A model generated the notes under the pieces. It did not search any database and was not told the DNA's origin. It saw only the letters and a list, made by a program, of their open reading frames with translations. A DNA stretch of 64,000 bases from Oxytricha trifallax. Taxonomy: Eukaryota; Ciliophora; Spirotrichea; Sporadotrichida; Oxytrichidae. Below, one piece after another: positions 10,965 to 22,559 of the stretch (positions are counted from its first letter, which is position 1; each line of letters starts with the position of its first letter). A program made the position numbers and the translations under genes. The stretch spans positions 124,001-188,000 of the forward strand of contig ARYC01000107.1 in assembly GCA_000711775.1 (NCBI GenBank). Direction: 5' to 3'.

Positions 10965-11406
10965 TAATTAAAAAACATAAACCAGTTGACTTAAAAAAAA
11001 CTAAGGTCAACCAGGTCAACTGGGCCAACTGGTCGACTGATTTTATTATATATATTTAAATTTTAAGTATTTATTTATTTTAGTTAAATACAATAATAAA
11101 AAAATTAATTAATAACTATTTAAATCCTCTGTATTTGACCAAGAAATACATGTTGTCAACAAGGTCAACTGGGTCAACTCCGTGTATCTTACTCTATAAA
11201 TGGAAAACGCGGTCAACTCACATATTACGAGGATTAATAAGGAACCATAAAGCACTTTTACCGTGAGACATTCAAAACATAACGGTAAGTACTGTAAACA
11301 TAATTTGATCTACATGCTAGTCTAATTAGTGGCAGTTAGATTTACTTTTATTTAATATCAAATATTTATTTTTCAAATTTCCCGATTCAATTCTATTTTA
11401 GTAATA
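10965..11406 (-). repeat. Right inverted repeat arm of the Rep element
   Basis: Inverse of 9033-9474. Contains GGTCAACT-type repeats at about 11003-11037 and 11150-11220 and the conserved AACGGTAAGTACT block near 11280. Runs into the upstream region of copy A2. Confidence 0.75.
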
Positions 11407-11533
11407 ATAAAATCAAATATTATATTTATATTTATTTTTGAAACATGAAATCCTTTAATTTAAATATTTGTTTTTCCGTAAACAATTACAAATGATTTAA
11501 TAATGTTTTTTTATAATTATTATAAAAATTTAG
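11284..11533 (+). promoter_or_regulatory. Candidate 5'-UTR intron before A2
   Basis: GGTAAGTACT at about 11283 and TATAAAAATTTAG directly before the ATG at 11534 could bound a 5'-UTR intron of about 250 bp. Both ends are conserved before A1, although the interior differs in length, as expected for an intron. No transcript evidence is available. Confidence 0.35.
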
Positions 11534-13551
11534 ATGGAAAACTAATCGTCCCAACAATTTTACGATGAATTGAATAAATTCATTAATGAAATACCAAACA
11601 ACTTTCAAATTTATGTTCAAATGCATGCTCTCGAACAAATGAATATATTTGAGATTGAAATTTAAAATTTGACATTACAAATAGATCTGTTCGCAAATCA
11701 TTAGAAATTACACTAATTCAAATTGTTTTTATTACAAATTATAAATATTCTCTAAGAAAAATGTTAATAGCAATTAGTTTTATAATAAAATTTCAATTTA
11801 AATTTCTTTTAAATTTAACAAAACATACTTACAGTATTCAGTTAATTAGAGTTCAAAAATAAATTAAACTATATTCAAATTTAAGTTAAAGATTTCATTA
11901 AAGCAATTTACGAAAGTAATAATTATGAATTTTTATCTATGGTAAATAATTTTTCAATTCTCAACGAAAAAATTTCAAAATAAATCAATGAATTTAAAGT
12001 ATTTACATAAATTTAAAGAATTATTGATCAATCAATTCATGAATACCTATTCTCAAAACTTCCAAGATTTCTTAAATAAAACTTAGATTAATCTATGAGC
12101 AGTTCTTCAAGCAAAAAGAGAAAGCGTGACGAATCTTTCAAATTCGATCCCAATGATTTAATCGATATTAAATTGCCTCCAAGACTAAATTAAAGCTTCT
12201 AACACAATCTGAATTTATCACAAATCGATTAAGTGATGGAAAATGATTAATCTTATGAATCAGATAATTAAATTATAATTTCAAAATCACAATCAAAATA
12301 AAACATATTAAATTAAAATTTATTTGAATACAAACAAATAGAGAAATCACAAACTAATGATTAAAATGAATAATTATAAAATAATGATGATGAAAATTTC
12401 CAGTTAGCTTTTAGAAATTTATTTGAGAATTTAAATGTACTTGAAGATGATAAAACTTAAATTAAATAAGAGAAAAATGATCGAGAAGAATAAAAACAAA
12501 ATGTTATTAATAAATACGTAGATCCAATTTATAGGAAATTATAAAATGTCAAAAGCTACAATATTATATCTCTTAACTATTAAGACTTTTATGATGTTAA
12601 TATATAGATATAAAACAAAGAATATCCCTGCAGACTATTTCAGAATTTGTTTGAAAAAGATTTGTAAATTTTTTTCATTAAGAATAAATAAATACAAATA
12701 GTATTTAGAATTCATCCGTAGCTAATTTTTGATTATTTAAAACATACTTTAAAGTTTTAAAAAATAAATGATCTCTTTGAAGAAGTAAATGCGGAGGTAC
12801 TAAAATAAAATATTGAAAATTAAAAATACTTTTTTCAAATTTAGAATTGCTAAACTTCTGATTAATAGTTTAAAGAGTATCAAGAAAATCATAAGTAATA
12901 TCTGATAAAAGTTTCTGGTACTCCAAAGTTACATAATATCAATTAATACTTTCAATGCAGAAAATGTAAGGAAATTGTGTTAATAAAAACTGTAAATGTT
13001 TAAAATGATGAATATTAAAACTATATAAAATTAGCATTCCCTAGTATTAATCATTTTGAATAATAATTAATTGAGCACTATTTATATCATGTAGTAATTA
13101 TTGAACAAAAATATATTGGCAAGAACACTTTATCTCAAAAAATTTATTAGAGAGATCAAATAAATACGATTACGAATGAAAAAGCAAATTGTTAAATTTA
13201 GTATATATCAAGAAAAGTTGAATAAAAAGCTAAATCTAAACTTTAGTAACTAAATTAGATTTATTATGTCAATTAAGATTATGACATTCATTTTTTATCA
13301 AGCCAATATTTATACAAAAAAATATTTGAAGTAAAATAAGACTTCATCTTAATTTCAGGATATTAAGAAACAAATATTTATCTATAAGAGTAATTGAGTA
13401 TTTGTAAGATGAATATGTATTGATAAGAACTTTTGGATATTATTCAAATGGCAGGTTACTTCTTGCAGATACAAAATATAAAAAACAGTTTTATCAATCA
13501 CTTTATACAGATCTAGTCGAGCATCTAAAACGCAACAAAATAAAATTATGA
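11534..13551 (+). pseudogene. Repeated-family gene copy A2, one late frameshift
   Basis: Close relative of A1 with the same start (MENQSS), basic patch SSSSKKRKR followed by an aspartate-rich stretch, and the same C-x2-C and H-x3-H region (FQCRKCKE near 12955). I read it open from ATG 11534 to about 13384. There an 8-bp insertion (TAAGAGTA-like) relative to A1 shifts the frame. The original frame resumes after it and ends at TGA 13549-13551 with the family C-terminus (DLVEHLKRNKIKL). The lesion is near the end, so a slightly shortened protein could still be made. It lies immediately downstream of the Rep element's right arm, which supplies its upstream region. Confidence 0.55.
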
Positions 13552-15419
13552 CTTATTCAATAAATAGCAAAAAACTATAAAAATATTATAATTATTTTCT
13601 AATTTAAATTTAAATTAAATTAATAATTTGGAATTACTTATAATTATGAAATACTAATAAAGACGTTTAAATATTGTTTGGTAAAAGATATTTATTTCAT
13701 TATATTTTTTCTATTTTTAAATTCTAAAATAAATATTTAATGCAACAACACCTTGTAAATGTAATTAGGGAAATAGTACTACAAAATATTGGATTTAATA
13801 TTGATTATCTATATTTTCAAATTTCCATAAAATATGAATATTTACTAAACATAGCATAGTTAAATATACTTTTAATATTGCATTATTTAGCTTAAAATGA
13901 ATTTAAAAAAGATGAGAAATCTTAAAGACAAAAAATGATTAGAAAAGTTCACTACTTCTTCTTTATCAATTATATCAAATCAAAATAAACAAAATAGTTA
14001 TAAAATTAATTTTAATAGATTTTATGATTTTACATTAAAATTTAAATTTAATTTATATGATTTATTTCGCAACAATTAATATATAAAATTATTGGTTTAC
14101 TATTATTCTTGTCTTTAAAAATACATAATTTAATAATTAAAATTGTAGTAGTAAATATTTACAATATTTTAATAATCTATGCTTTAGAATTGAACTCTTA
14201 CTGAAATAAATATTCTAAATAGGAAGTATAAATTGATTTTTCTACAATTTAAATTGAAAGATACATTTTATAAAAAAGAGCATTTAAAGCCATAAATTAA
14301 TTAAATATATTAAATTTTATACAACTTCTTTGCAAAATATAATTAATTCGTAACTTTTGTATGATAATTGATTAAATTAAAAAAAAAAACTTGGACAATA
14401 TATCATATTAAAATAGCAATCTGTTTTATTCTAAAACTTTAGTTTTCAATTTTAAAATTGAACAATCATCAATATTAAACTATATGATTGAAATAAGGAT
14501 TAGTGTAATAAAAAGACTCTTGGACAAATATGAAAGTTAAAATTATTATTATCCTGCCTTATTTTAAAAAAATAGATTTTTAAATTAAAAATGAGATAAG
14601 TTTTGAATTTAATTTATATTATTTACCAATATTTATAATAAAACGTAGAAATCACTACTTTTAATTTTCCCCCATTTTTATTAACAACTTTTTAATATAT
14701 AATTTAAAAGGTTTACAACTATCCTTGTCTCATTAAATATTTAGAACTATAAATCAAAATGATGTAAAATATAATTAATGCGTTTTTCTTAAAAATTTTC
14801 TAATTTTTTATGTATAAAATAATGCAAGTTTTAATGAGTGAAATTATATCAATGATGATGATAGAGAATTACTAATAATAATAAAATTCCATTTTATAAA
14901 ACTAAGCACTAGAAAACGCATTTTTGGAGAAGAAATATCATTCTCTTTTAAAAAATTTAATATAATTATATAATAATTATTGAATAAATCTTATTGACTA
15001 TTTATAGGAAAATAGTTATTTAATAGAATGTAATAAAAGGCTGAAAACTAATATTTATTTTAAACTTAAAAATTATTTTAATGAATAAATAATTCTCATT
15101 TTTATGTCTGAAAATGTAAAGCAATTAAATATTCCTTCTATCTTCTAATTTTTTTAAAATTAATTATTTTATTTTTAAAAAATAAAGGTAAGACTTTCAA
15201 TTAAGCCATTTATATTATTATAATTGAGTTTGAATATTTAAAAATAAACAAGAATATTGCTTATTTATTTAATATTATAATTAATTAAAAAATTTATAAA
15301 TAAATTTTGCTGCCTTAGTTGGAAAATACTTAGGAATGTTTACTAACTTCCAGAATTAAATTGTAAAGTAATTATTACTTTATGAAATAAAAACTATAAT
15401 TCAAAATATATACATGAAA
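13552..15419. other. A+T-rich DNA without supported genes
   Basis: About 1.9 kb of A+T-rich sequence. Long chance frames exist, but none has unusual composition or similarity to the repeated family. Confidence 0.4.
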
Positions 15420-16790
15420 AAAGAAACTAATGTTTCAAAACAGGATGATTAAGAATAAATGATAAAACTATTAGAATTTAAAGAATTTTAGTAATCTAAA
15501 ATTTATTGAGAAAAAATAATTGAATATAAAAAACATTTTTATAACTTTTTGAATCTTAAGGTTTCTGACCCTTAACTTCCTTATATCAAGCTATTAATTG
15601 AAAATGTGAATCTTTTATAGAAGATATTTGAAATTCTGAATAAACTTTTGGTATTTAATTAAGTTTATCAAATATTTTTCCAAGAATAATAAGAATAATT
15701 GTATCCATGAGCTCTATTAGATAAATTATAAAGAAATAAGCTTCAGAATACAAAAACAATTATGAGTTTAGAACTTTATAAAGATGATTAAAAAAATTAA
15801 ATAAATAAGAGAGATAATTAATAAAATAATGTTTAAATATAAATTATGGAGTTATAGAACAACAATATTAAAATCAACTAAAAATAATTAAAGTCTTAAT
15901 ATTGGAGAATAAAATATAATATATAAATAAGATTAAATCACATAATTTATATGGGATTAAGGACTAAATCACGAAAATTCAAAAATAAAATAATGTAATT
16001 GTACACAAATATAATTAATCCTATTTTTTGAAAATAAATTGAATCTTTAATTTCCAATATAACTTTAATTTACTTAGAATTTAGGCAAAAAATAAATTAC
16101 ATTCATTAGGGCATATATCCATACTTATAATTCTCAAATCAAAACACTAATATAATATAGGATAATTTACATAATAAAGAAAATAAATTTTAAATGGCAG
16201 ATGCATTAATGAGAATCCCTCTTTCCCATATAATTATTTAGATTTCTAAAAATTAATCATTAATATGAATTATCCTAATTTCCTTATCTCAATGTTTTTT
16301 ATACATTTTTACTTTGAAAAAAACATTGCAAAGTTTTATGAAGAAAAATAAATTAGAAGTATAATTTTGAAGAATCCCTATTGATATATTAATACCTTGA
16401 CATGACGAAGAATTTAAAAAAAAAACTTATAGGATTTATATAAGCAAACTGACATTGAAAAATTTAAACAAAAATTTGAATTAAGTGTGTACCTATTGAT
16501 TATGAAGCAAAATTATTTCATTAATGATGTGCACGATATTTATTTTTTTCAGTGAATATTTTTTACTAGAGTATTTCATGGTAATAGTAATTTTATTTTT
16601 CTTTCAGGCTATAGACAAAATCTATTCTATGCCCTTAATGTTAAAGGATATATTTATTCATAATAAAATTTGGGCATTATAAAAATGGTAATGTAGTCAA
16701 GACAGATACAAAGAATAATGAAATATTTTATTAATCAGTGCATAAAGAATAAGTTGTGAATATGTAGCAAAGATGATGTTTTGACACTTT
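15420..16790 (+). pseudogene. Decayed type-B family gene copy
   Basis: Sequence from about 15440 aligns with the N-terminal part of the type-B copies at 50132 and 59628, including GATGATTAAGAATAA and the TTTTTGAATCTTAAGG region. From about 16500 it aligns with the C-terminal part: FINDVHDIYF-like, then FFLSGYRQ, then GHYKNGNVVKTDTKN. Frames change repeatedly and part of the middle is missing, so this is a fossil copy. Confidence 0.5.
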
Positions 16791-17389
16791 AATTATATTT
16801 TAAGAATCAATAATTGACAAATACAATATCATTCATGATATTTTTATTGCTTAAATTCAAAAATAATATTATTATCATTAAATTATCTCATAGCTTTATA
16901 AGAAAATTATTTTAATATTAAAATATTAAGAACCCCCTATTATACCAATAGTCAAATATTTTCAAATTTAGTTAGATTATTTAAATAATATATAATACTA
17001 AATAGTATTATTTTCTTTACATAATTGAAATTTTTTAATTTTAATAATAAAATAAAATTATTTATTTTAAGTGACATGTCAATAAAATTCTAAAAAACAC
17101 ACTTAACAAATTTAAATATGAGACCCTTTTGATTATTGCAAATCAATTATTAAAACTTCTATTAAAAGTATTTAAATTAATATTTGCTGATCATTCATAA
17201 CCTTACAATTAATTATAGCTTGATTTGATGAAACTTTCGAAAATGTTTCAGTAATATTACTTGAAATACAAGTTTTTAAATCATGGTATGTTGTAAAATA
17301 ATAAACATAACTTGCAATAAACTTTCATATTAAAATAAAATTATTCAAACCAATAGCTTCTAAAAAGAGATTTTGAAGATGTATAATTA

Positions 17390-17691
17390 TGTGATAATTC
17401 AACAAAAATTTCAGGTAAAAGCTTAAAACAACTCAAAAGTTAAAATATATTTTAAATTAATTAATCTGACAGCTCCTATTAAAGTTATAATTGAAGTCCA
17501 AATAAATCCTAAATTGATAATTAATCAGATCATAGTCATAAATGAATGTTTTACTCAAAAGAATTCAAAAGAAGTTGTATAAACAACAATATTAATTGTA
17601 AATTCTTTCATAAATGGTGTTTAGACACACTATTAAATTAAAATTAATGTGCGATTTAGTGGAACATGCAATTGATATAAAAAATAAATGA
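17390..17691 (+). pseudogene. Fragment resembling the family C-terminus
   Basis: The last codons read LMCDLVEHAIDIKNK then TGA at about 17689-17691, matching the family ending DLVEH(L/F)...K. Upstream similarity is weak. It is probably the tail of another decayed copy. Confidence 0.3.
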
Positions 17692-18942
17692 TGATATATA
17701 TTTATATAATTATTAAAATAAATTTATTTATCAGCTTCTTTTAAAAATATTTAATAAAAAATTGTAAATAATTAGATAAATTATATATTTTTTAATATCA
17801 AATATTAAGTATTTCATTAATTAGAAAATTCTAATGAATTTATGATTATGTAAATTAAGAAAATTTGATAATTACAAGATTTATAATTGTTTGCAATGAT
17901 AGCCATATAAATTAATTCTATAATTTATAAATATTTTATTGGTTGAATTTCATATAATTATTATAGAAATAGATTGATTATATAAATAATTCAAATTATA
18001 GTTGAATTAGTTATTCAAATATTTTCGGCCTATATTTTAATATAAATAAATTAATTTATTTTCTAATTTGTTTAAATTTTTTATATGAGATCAACATTAA
18101 ACTCAGTAATTTAATTAATTAAAATTAGATCAATTGATTAATTAATTTTTTAAAACTGGTAAGGATATATTGAAATACTTATTATGAAGGTTTAAAGTAC
18201 ATTTCTAGTATTTTTATAAATAAAAAATATTTAATAAATTAAATCTTTAATTAAAGTTATATTTATATAATGGTTTATATATACACACATTTATATATTT
18301 ATATAATTTTTAAGGATAAATTGAAACTCATTAAGAAGAAAAAGTTATTTAATAAATATGCTTACTTGTCTTGTAAATTAAAAACTTTAATTTTAAATAA
18401 ATTAATTTTTAAATATTTTTTAGTTTTATAATAAATAATATAATAATTTTTGTCATAAAAATTTAAGAATAAAATTGCATTTTAATAATTAATGCCAATA
18501 TTTTTCATCAAAAATATTGGTTTAGAATTCATGATATATAAATAGCACTAATTTTCAATATAATAAATATTATACTTCATGTAGTTTAAATCCTAATTGA
18601 AATTTAATACTAAAAAACTGTGAAAATATTTTTAAACAAATTAAAAATCACAAGAAAATTTTATTTCATCTATTATAAAAAAAACACCAAATTATGGCAA
18701 CTAATTTAATATGATTGTGTTGACAATAGTTTATTTTGATTTAATAAAAATAAAAAAAGAAGAGAGAAACTAATTAAATGATTTTTATTTATAAAATTTA
18801 TTGTTAATTAGAGCTCAAATTGTAAAAAAAAAGATTTTTATAAGAAAAATTTTATTTATTATAATCAATATTTATTAATTTTAAGTCTTCATTAATTAAA
18901 ATATTTAGGTTCTATATATTTATTTTTAATACTTAGATTATA
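17692..18942. other. A+T-rich DNA without supported genes
   Basis: Nothing beyond background is visible up to the start of palindrome P1. Confidence 0.4.
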
Positions 18943-20072
18943 ATTATCATTAAAATATAGTTAATTTGTGAAATTTGAGAAGAAAAAATATTAAAATCAA
19001 TTTAACAGTACGTTTACCAGCAATGTATTCGTGCAGCTTTTAATACTAATCAGGTTTTGAAAAGATCAAATTAGATTGAAATTATTAAACCACCACATTA
19101 AATTTAAAATGCACAATTTAAGGCCAGGAAAATGTACAATAAGTTAACCGTACAATTTAATAAAATTATTATTAGTTATTTAATATTAAAAAAATGATAA
19201 TATACAGTGTACAGTTTTCAAATATATATGGATGTAGTTCTGTACAAACCCGACCTAATTTATAAATTTTGAAGATGTGATGCGTAATCTTTTAAGTTTT
19301 AATTAATGTGATGTCTGTACTAATGTCTAAAGAACTTAACCAGACCCATCCATCTCCCTCGCACAAGATCATCTTTGGGTCCTATTTCCAGTACATTAGA
19401 CTGCGCTGCACCGTATATTTTCTGATCTGTGCCTTCAGTGCAACTAGGGCATAGTAGTTGGCATCATTCACAAGCTTAAAAGAGGCATCATTTGCACACG
19501 TTTTACACTCTGCATCTTCCACTCTATGAGACCGAGTCATCGTAAGTGATAGGAGCGGAGTTCAATCCTAGTTGCACTGAAGGCACAGATCAGAAAATAT
19601 ACGGTGCAGCGCAGTCTAATGTACTGGAAATAGGACCCAAAGATGATCTTGTGCGAGGGAGATGGATGGGTCTGGTTAAGTTCTTTAGACATTAGTACAG
19701 ACATCACATTAATTAAAACTTAAAAGATTACGCATCACATCTTCAAAATTTATAAATTAGGTCGGGTTTGTACAGAACTACATCCATATATATTTGAAAA
19801 CTGTACACTGTATATTATCATTTTTTTAATATTAAATAACTAATAATAATTTTATTAAATTGTACGGTTAACTTATTGTACATTTTCCTGGCCTTAAATT
19901 GTGCATTTTAAATTTAATGTGGTGGTTTAATAATTTCAATCTAATTTGATCTTTTCAAAACCTGATTAGTATTAAAAGCTGCACGAATACATTGCTGGTA
20001 AACGTACTGTTAAATTGATTTTAATATTTTTTCTTCTCAAATTTCACAAATTAACTATATTTTAATGATAAT
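18943..20072. mobile_element. Long palindromic element P1 (506-bp arms, 118-bp loop)
   Basis: Arms 18943-19448 and 19567-20072 are near-perfect inverted copies with a constant coordinate sum. The loop 19449-19566 and inner arm ends are unusually G+C rich. No open gene is evident in the loop, which contains a GTAAGT. GTAC-containing motifs (TGTACA, CCGTAC, CTGTAC) recur along the arms. The right arm ends 8 bp before the ATG of copy C1. This parallels the Rep element, whose arm also abuts a family gene. It may be a non-autonomous relative, but the arm sequences differ. Confidence 0.6.
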
Positions 20073-20080
20073 ATTTATAA

Positions 20081-21780
20081 TGGAACAATCATAACAACAA
20101 TTCTCAGAAGAATTAATTCAATTAACTAACATGATTCCTAAAATTTATACAAATTATATAAAAACTTAGTAATGCAACTTATTCAATGCGACAGACATTT
20201 CTATCAAGCATGTTTGTTTCTTCATTAAAATATGTTCAAAGCATGAGAAATTATCTTAATTTAAGGCTTTACTTGAAAAATTAAAAAGAATTCTTTAAAA
20301 TCAATAAGAATTCATGTCGTCTGAAGAAAGTAAGGAACTCAATCCAAACGAGGTTGATTTGATAATGAATTAAGAAAGCTTTAAATAAAAATTAGAGAAA
20401 GTAAAACAAATGACTATTGATTTCATAAAATAAAGAATTTAATATAGGGAAGATATGTTTACTATGATCAATGATTATTTGAAATTAATTACTCAGATTT
20501 CAATTTTAATTTCAGAATTTAAAATTTTCTCAGACATAAGAGAGTAAATTTAAAATGCAATACAGTAGAGCATTCTTTCTGATATGCCTAATGTGTTTAA
20601 AAATAACAACTTCTAGCAATAAATTTAATGATTATTCACTGAGCAGTGCTTCTGATAATTAATTTGATTATAATATTTTAATAAATCTATTTTAATTAAT
20701 AAATAAATTCAAAATTCTAATTCTAATTATTAATTTGACCCAAATGATTAATTTAAAATAAAATTGCTTCCAGATTTATTTTAAGCTTTTATAAAATTAA
20801 AATTTGTCCGATAAAGTTGAGGATAATGATTGGTTATTTTAATTTGACAATTTATTAACATTTTAAAATTATAATTAGAAATTAAAACATATTTTTTATA
20901 AATAAATTCAGTAGCCTGAAAGTATTAATTATTGGATTAAGATTCTAAAAATTATAATGATAAATAGATTCAATAAACATTTAAAAATTTGTTTAAGAAT
21001 TTAAGTGTTTTGGAAGATAATTAAATCTAAAGTTATTCATATAAATGAAAAGTAAAAGAATAAATTATTACAAAAATGTTATTTTAAATTAAAGAAGATT
21101 GCAACAATAAAAAAAATAAAATAAGATCATTAATAATATGTAATTTAGTAATTTTAATTAAAAACATATTAAACAAGTGATATTTTTACTCCCAAAAATA
21201 TATATTAAATTAAACACTTATAGAATAATTTTATTAAGAATTATTAAATTCAAATTGTATTCAGATATAAACCTTAATTACTTATTTTTATTATAGCTTA
21301 ATATGAAATTGAATTAGATTAATAAAAATAATAGTTAAACTAAATTAAAATATTGAGAAATAGCAATACTATTTTTCCCAATATAATATAGCGAAATATA
21401 AGAAAAAGAAATATTATAGAAAAAAAACTGCATAATTTTTTTCTGTTATAACTATTTAATAGATGCACAATATTAATTCATATTTTTAATGAGAAAATGC
21501 AAAGAAATTATTTTCATATATTTACATGATCATAAAAATATAAATATAAAAAATATTTAATTTTAGCATCCTGAAAATATCATTGTTGAAATAAAATTAA
21601 TTGTTTTAAGCGATTAAATTAATATAATATATTAAATCAGTAAAATTTTATTGCTAAATTTTCTTAATCATAATTCTAGTCTTTGATAGTTAATTAAAAT
21701 CAATAATAGGAACATATTATAAGAATATTTTTTATAAAAATAACACTAATAATTTTTTTTAATTTAAGGAATGCTGATAT
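20081..21780 (+). pseudogene. Repeated-family gene copy C1 (divergent type)
   Basis: ATG 20081 starts MEQSQQQFSEELIQLTNMIP, which aligns with the type-A N-terminus. It stays open with good composition for about 185 codons (for example KHVCFFIKICSKHEKLSQFK and SSEESKELNPNEVDLIMNQE), to a TGA near 20638. Beyond that, fragments in other frames still resemble the family: a PNDQF-like stretch, the KNLSVLEDN region near 21000, and a degraded AFP/C-x2-C area near 21480-21600. The 3' limit is uncertain. Its closest relative is the inverted copy C2 at 24812, and the two may once have been a larger inverted pair. Confidence 0.5.
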
Positions 21781-21789
21781 TTCTATTAT

Positions 21790-22024
21790 TTAACTAAAGT
21801 TTTTTTTTAAAAATGAAAAAGCTACTATATTACTGAAAAAGATTCTTGATAGAAATATGAATGCTAAAAGATTAATTAATCGTTATAAATTGAATAAAAT
21901 GTAATGTGATTTGAGTAGTTATGATAACGATGACAATCATTTTGACAAAAAAATTGTAATAAATGAAAATATAGAGGTTCATTTTGGCACTGTCAATAAA
22001 AAACCCCTGAAGTTGCTTGATTGA
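21790..22024 (+). CDS. Probable MDS or gene end, unknown protein
   Basis: A frame with elevated G+C reads NEKATILLKKILDRNMNAKR then CDLSSYDNDDNHFDKKIVIN and ends GTVNKKPLKLLD at TGA 22022-22024. The residue mix is typical of a real protein. It does not align with the family C-terminus, so it could be a cellular gene segment next to the decayed C1 copy. Product not recognised. Confidence 0.38.
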
Positions 22025-22559
22025 GTTTATGAATAGATTAAATTGTTGGCTCTATCAGTTAATAAATATAATTTTAGTTCCATTAAAGAATTTTGATTGA
22101 CAAAATGATTTAAGCACTCAGTAGTTAAATTTAAGGTTCTTTAATTTATTTTCTATTCTTTTCTGTCTGGTTAATATTTTCTATGCATATTTTTCGAAAC
22201 AGATTTTAATTAAATTCAATTATTTAATTTATTTTTTGTAAGTTAAATAAGTTAGTGTTGCTTTTATGGGACTTAATTTCTAAATCTAAGTTAAATAATT
22301 AAGGCTTTAATTTGCTCACTCATATTATAATATTAATGCTTTTTCATTTTTATTTTATATATTAAAATTAATGATTCTAAAATTCTACTTTAATTTAATT
22401 CTTATGATTTAATAAATTCTCCTAAATTATACTTAATTTTATTAAAGTAAGGAAAAATTTTAATTTCGATCAAGCCATTTTGAATACAAATATTTTCTTA
22501 AATTTAAATTAAAGTAATACTGCTAATTGATGGAGTGGTTCTAATATATTTTCTTAAAT

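Larger units (their letters stand above)
9033..11406. mobile_element. Rep-encoding element with 442-bp inverted repeats
   Basis: Near-identical inverted arms at 9033-9474 and 10965-11406 pair base for base with a constant coordinate sum, so no indels separate them. They enclose about 1.5 kb holding one gene, a CRESS-like Rep with an SF3 helicase domain. The arms contain tandem 9-bp-spaced AGTTGACC repeats. The outer part of each arm matches the region before the A-type genes, with the splice-donor-like GGTAAGT pointing outward. The right arm runs directly into the upstream region of A2. I find no clear target duplication, so the true ends may lie inside or beyond the arms. The central gene is markedly richer in G+C than its surroundings. 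Near-perfect arms imply recent insertion, or upkeep by replication or gene conversion. Confidence 0.6.
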
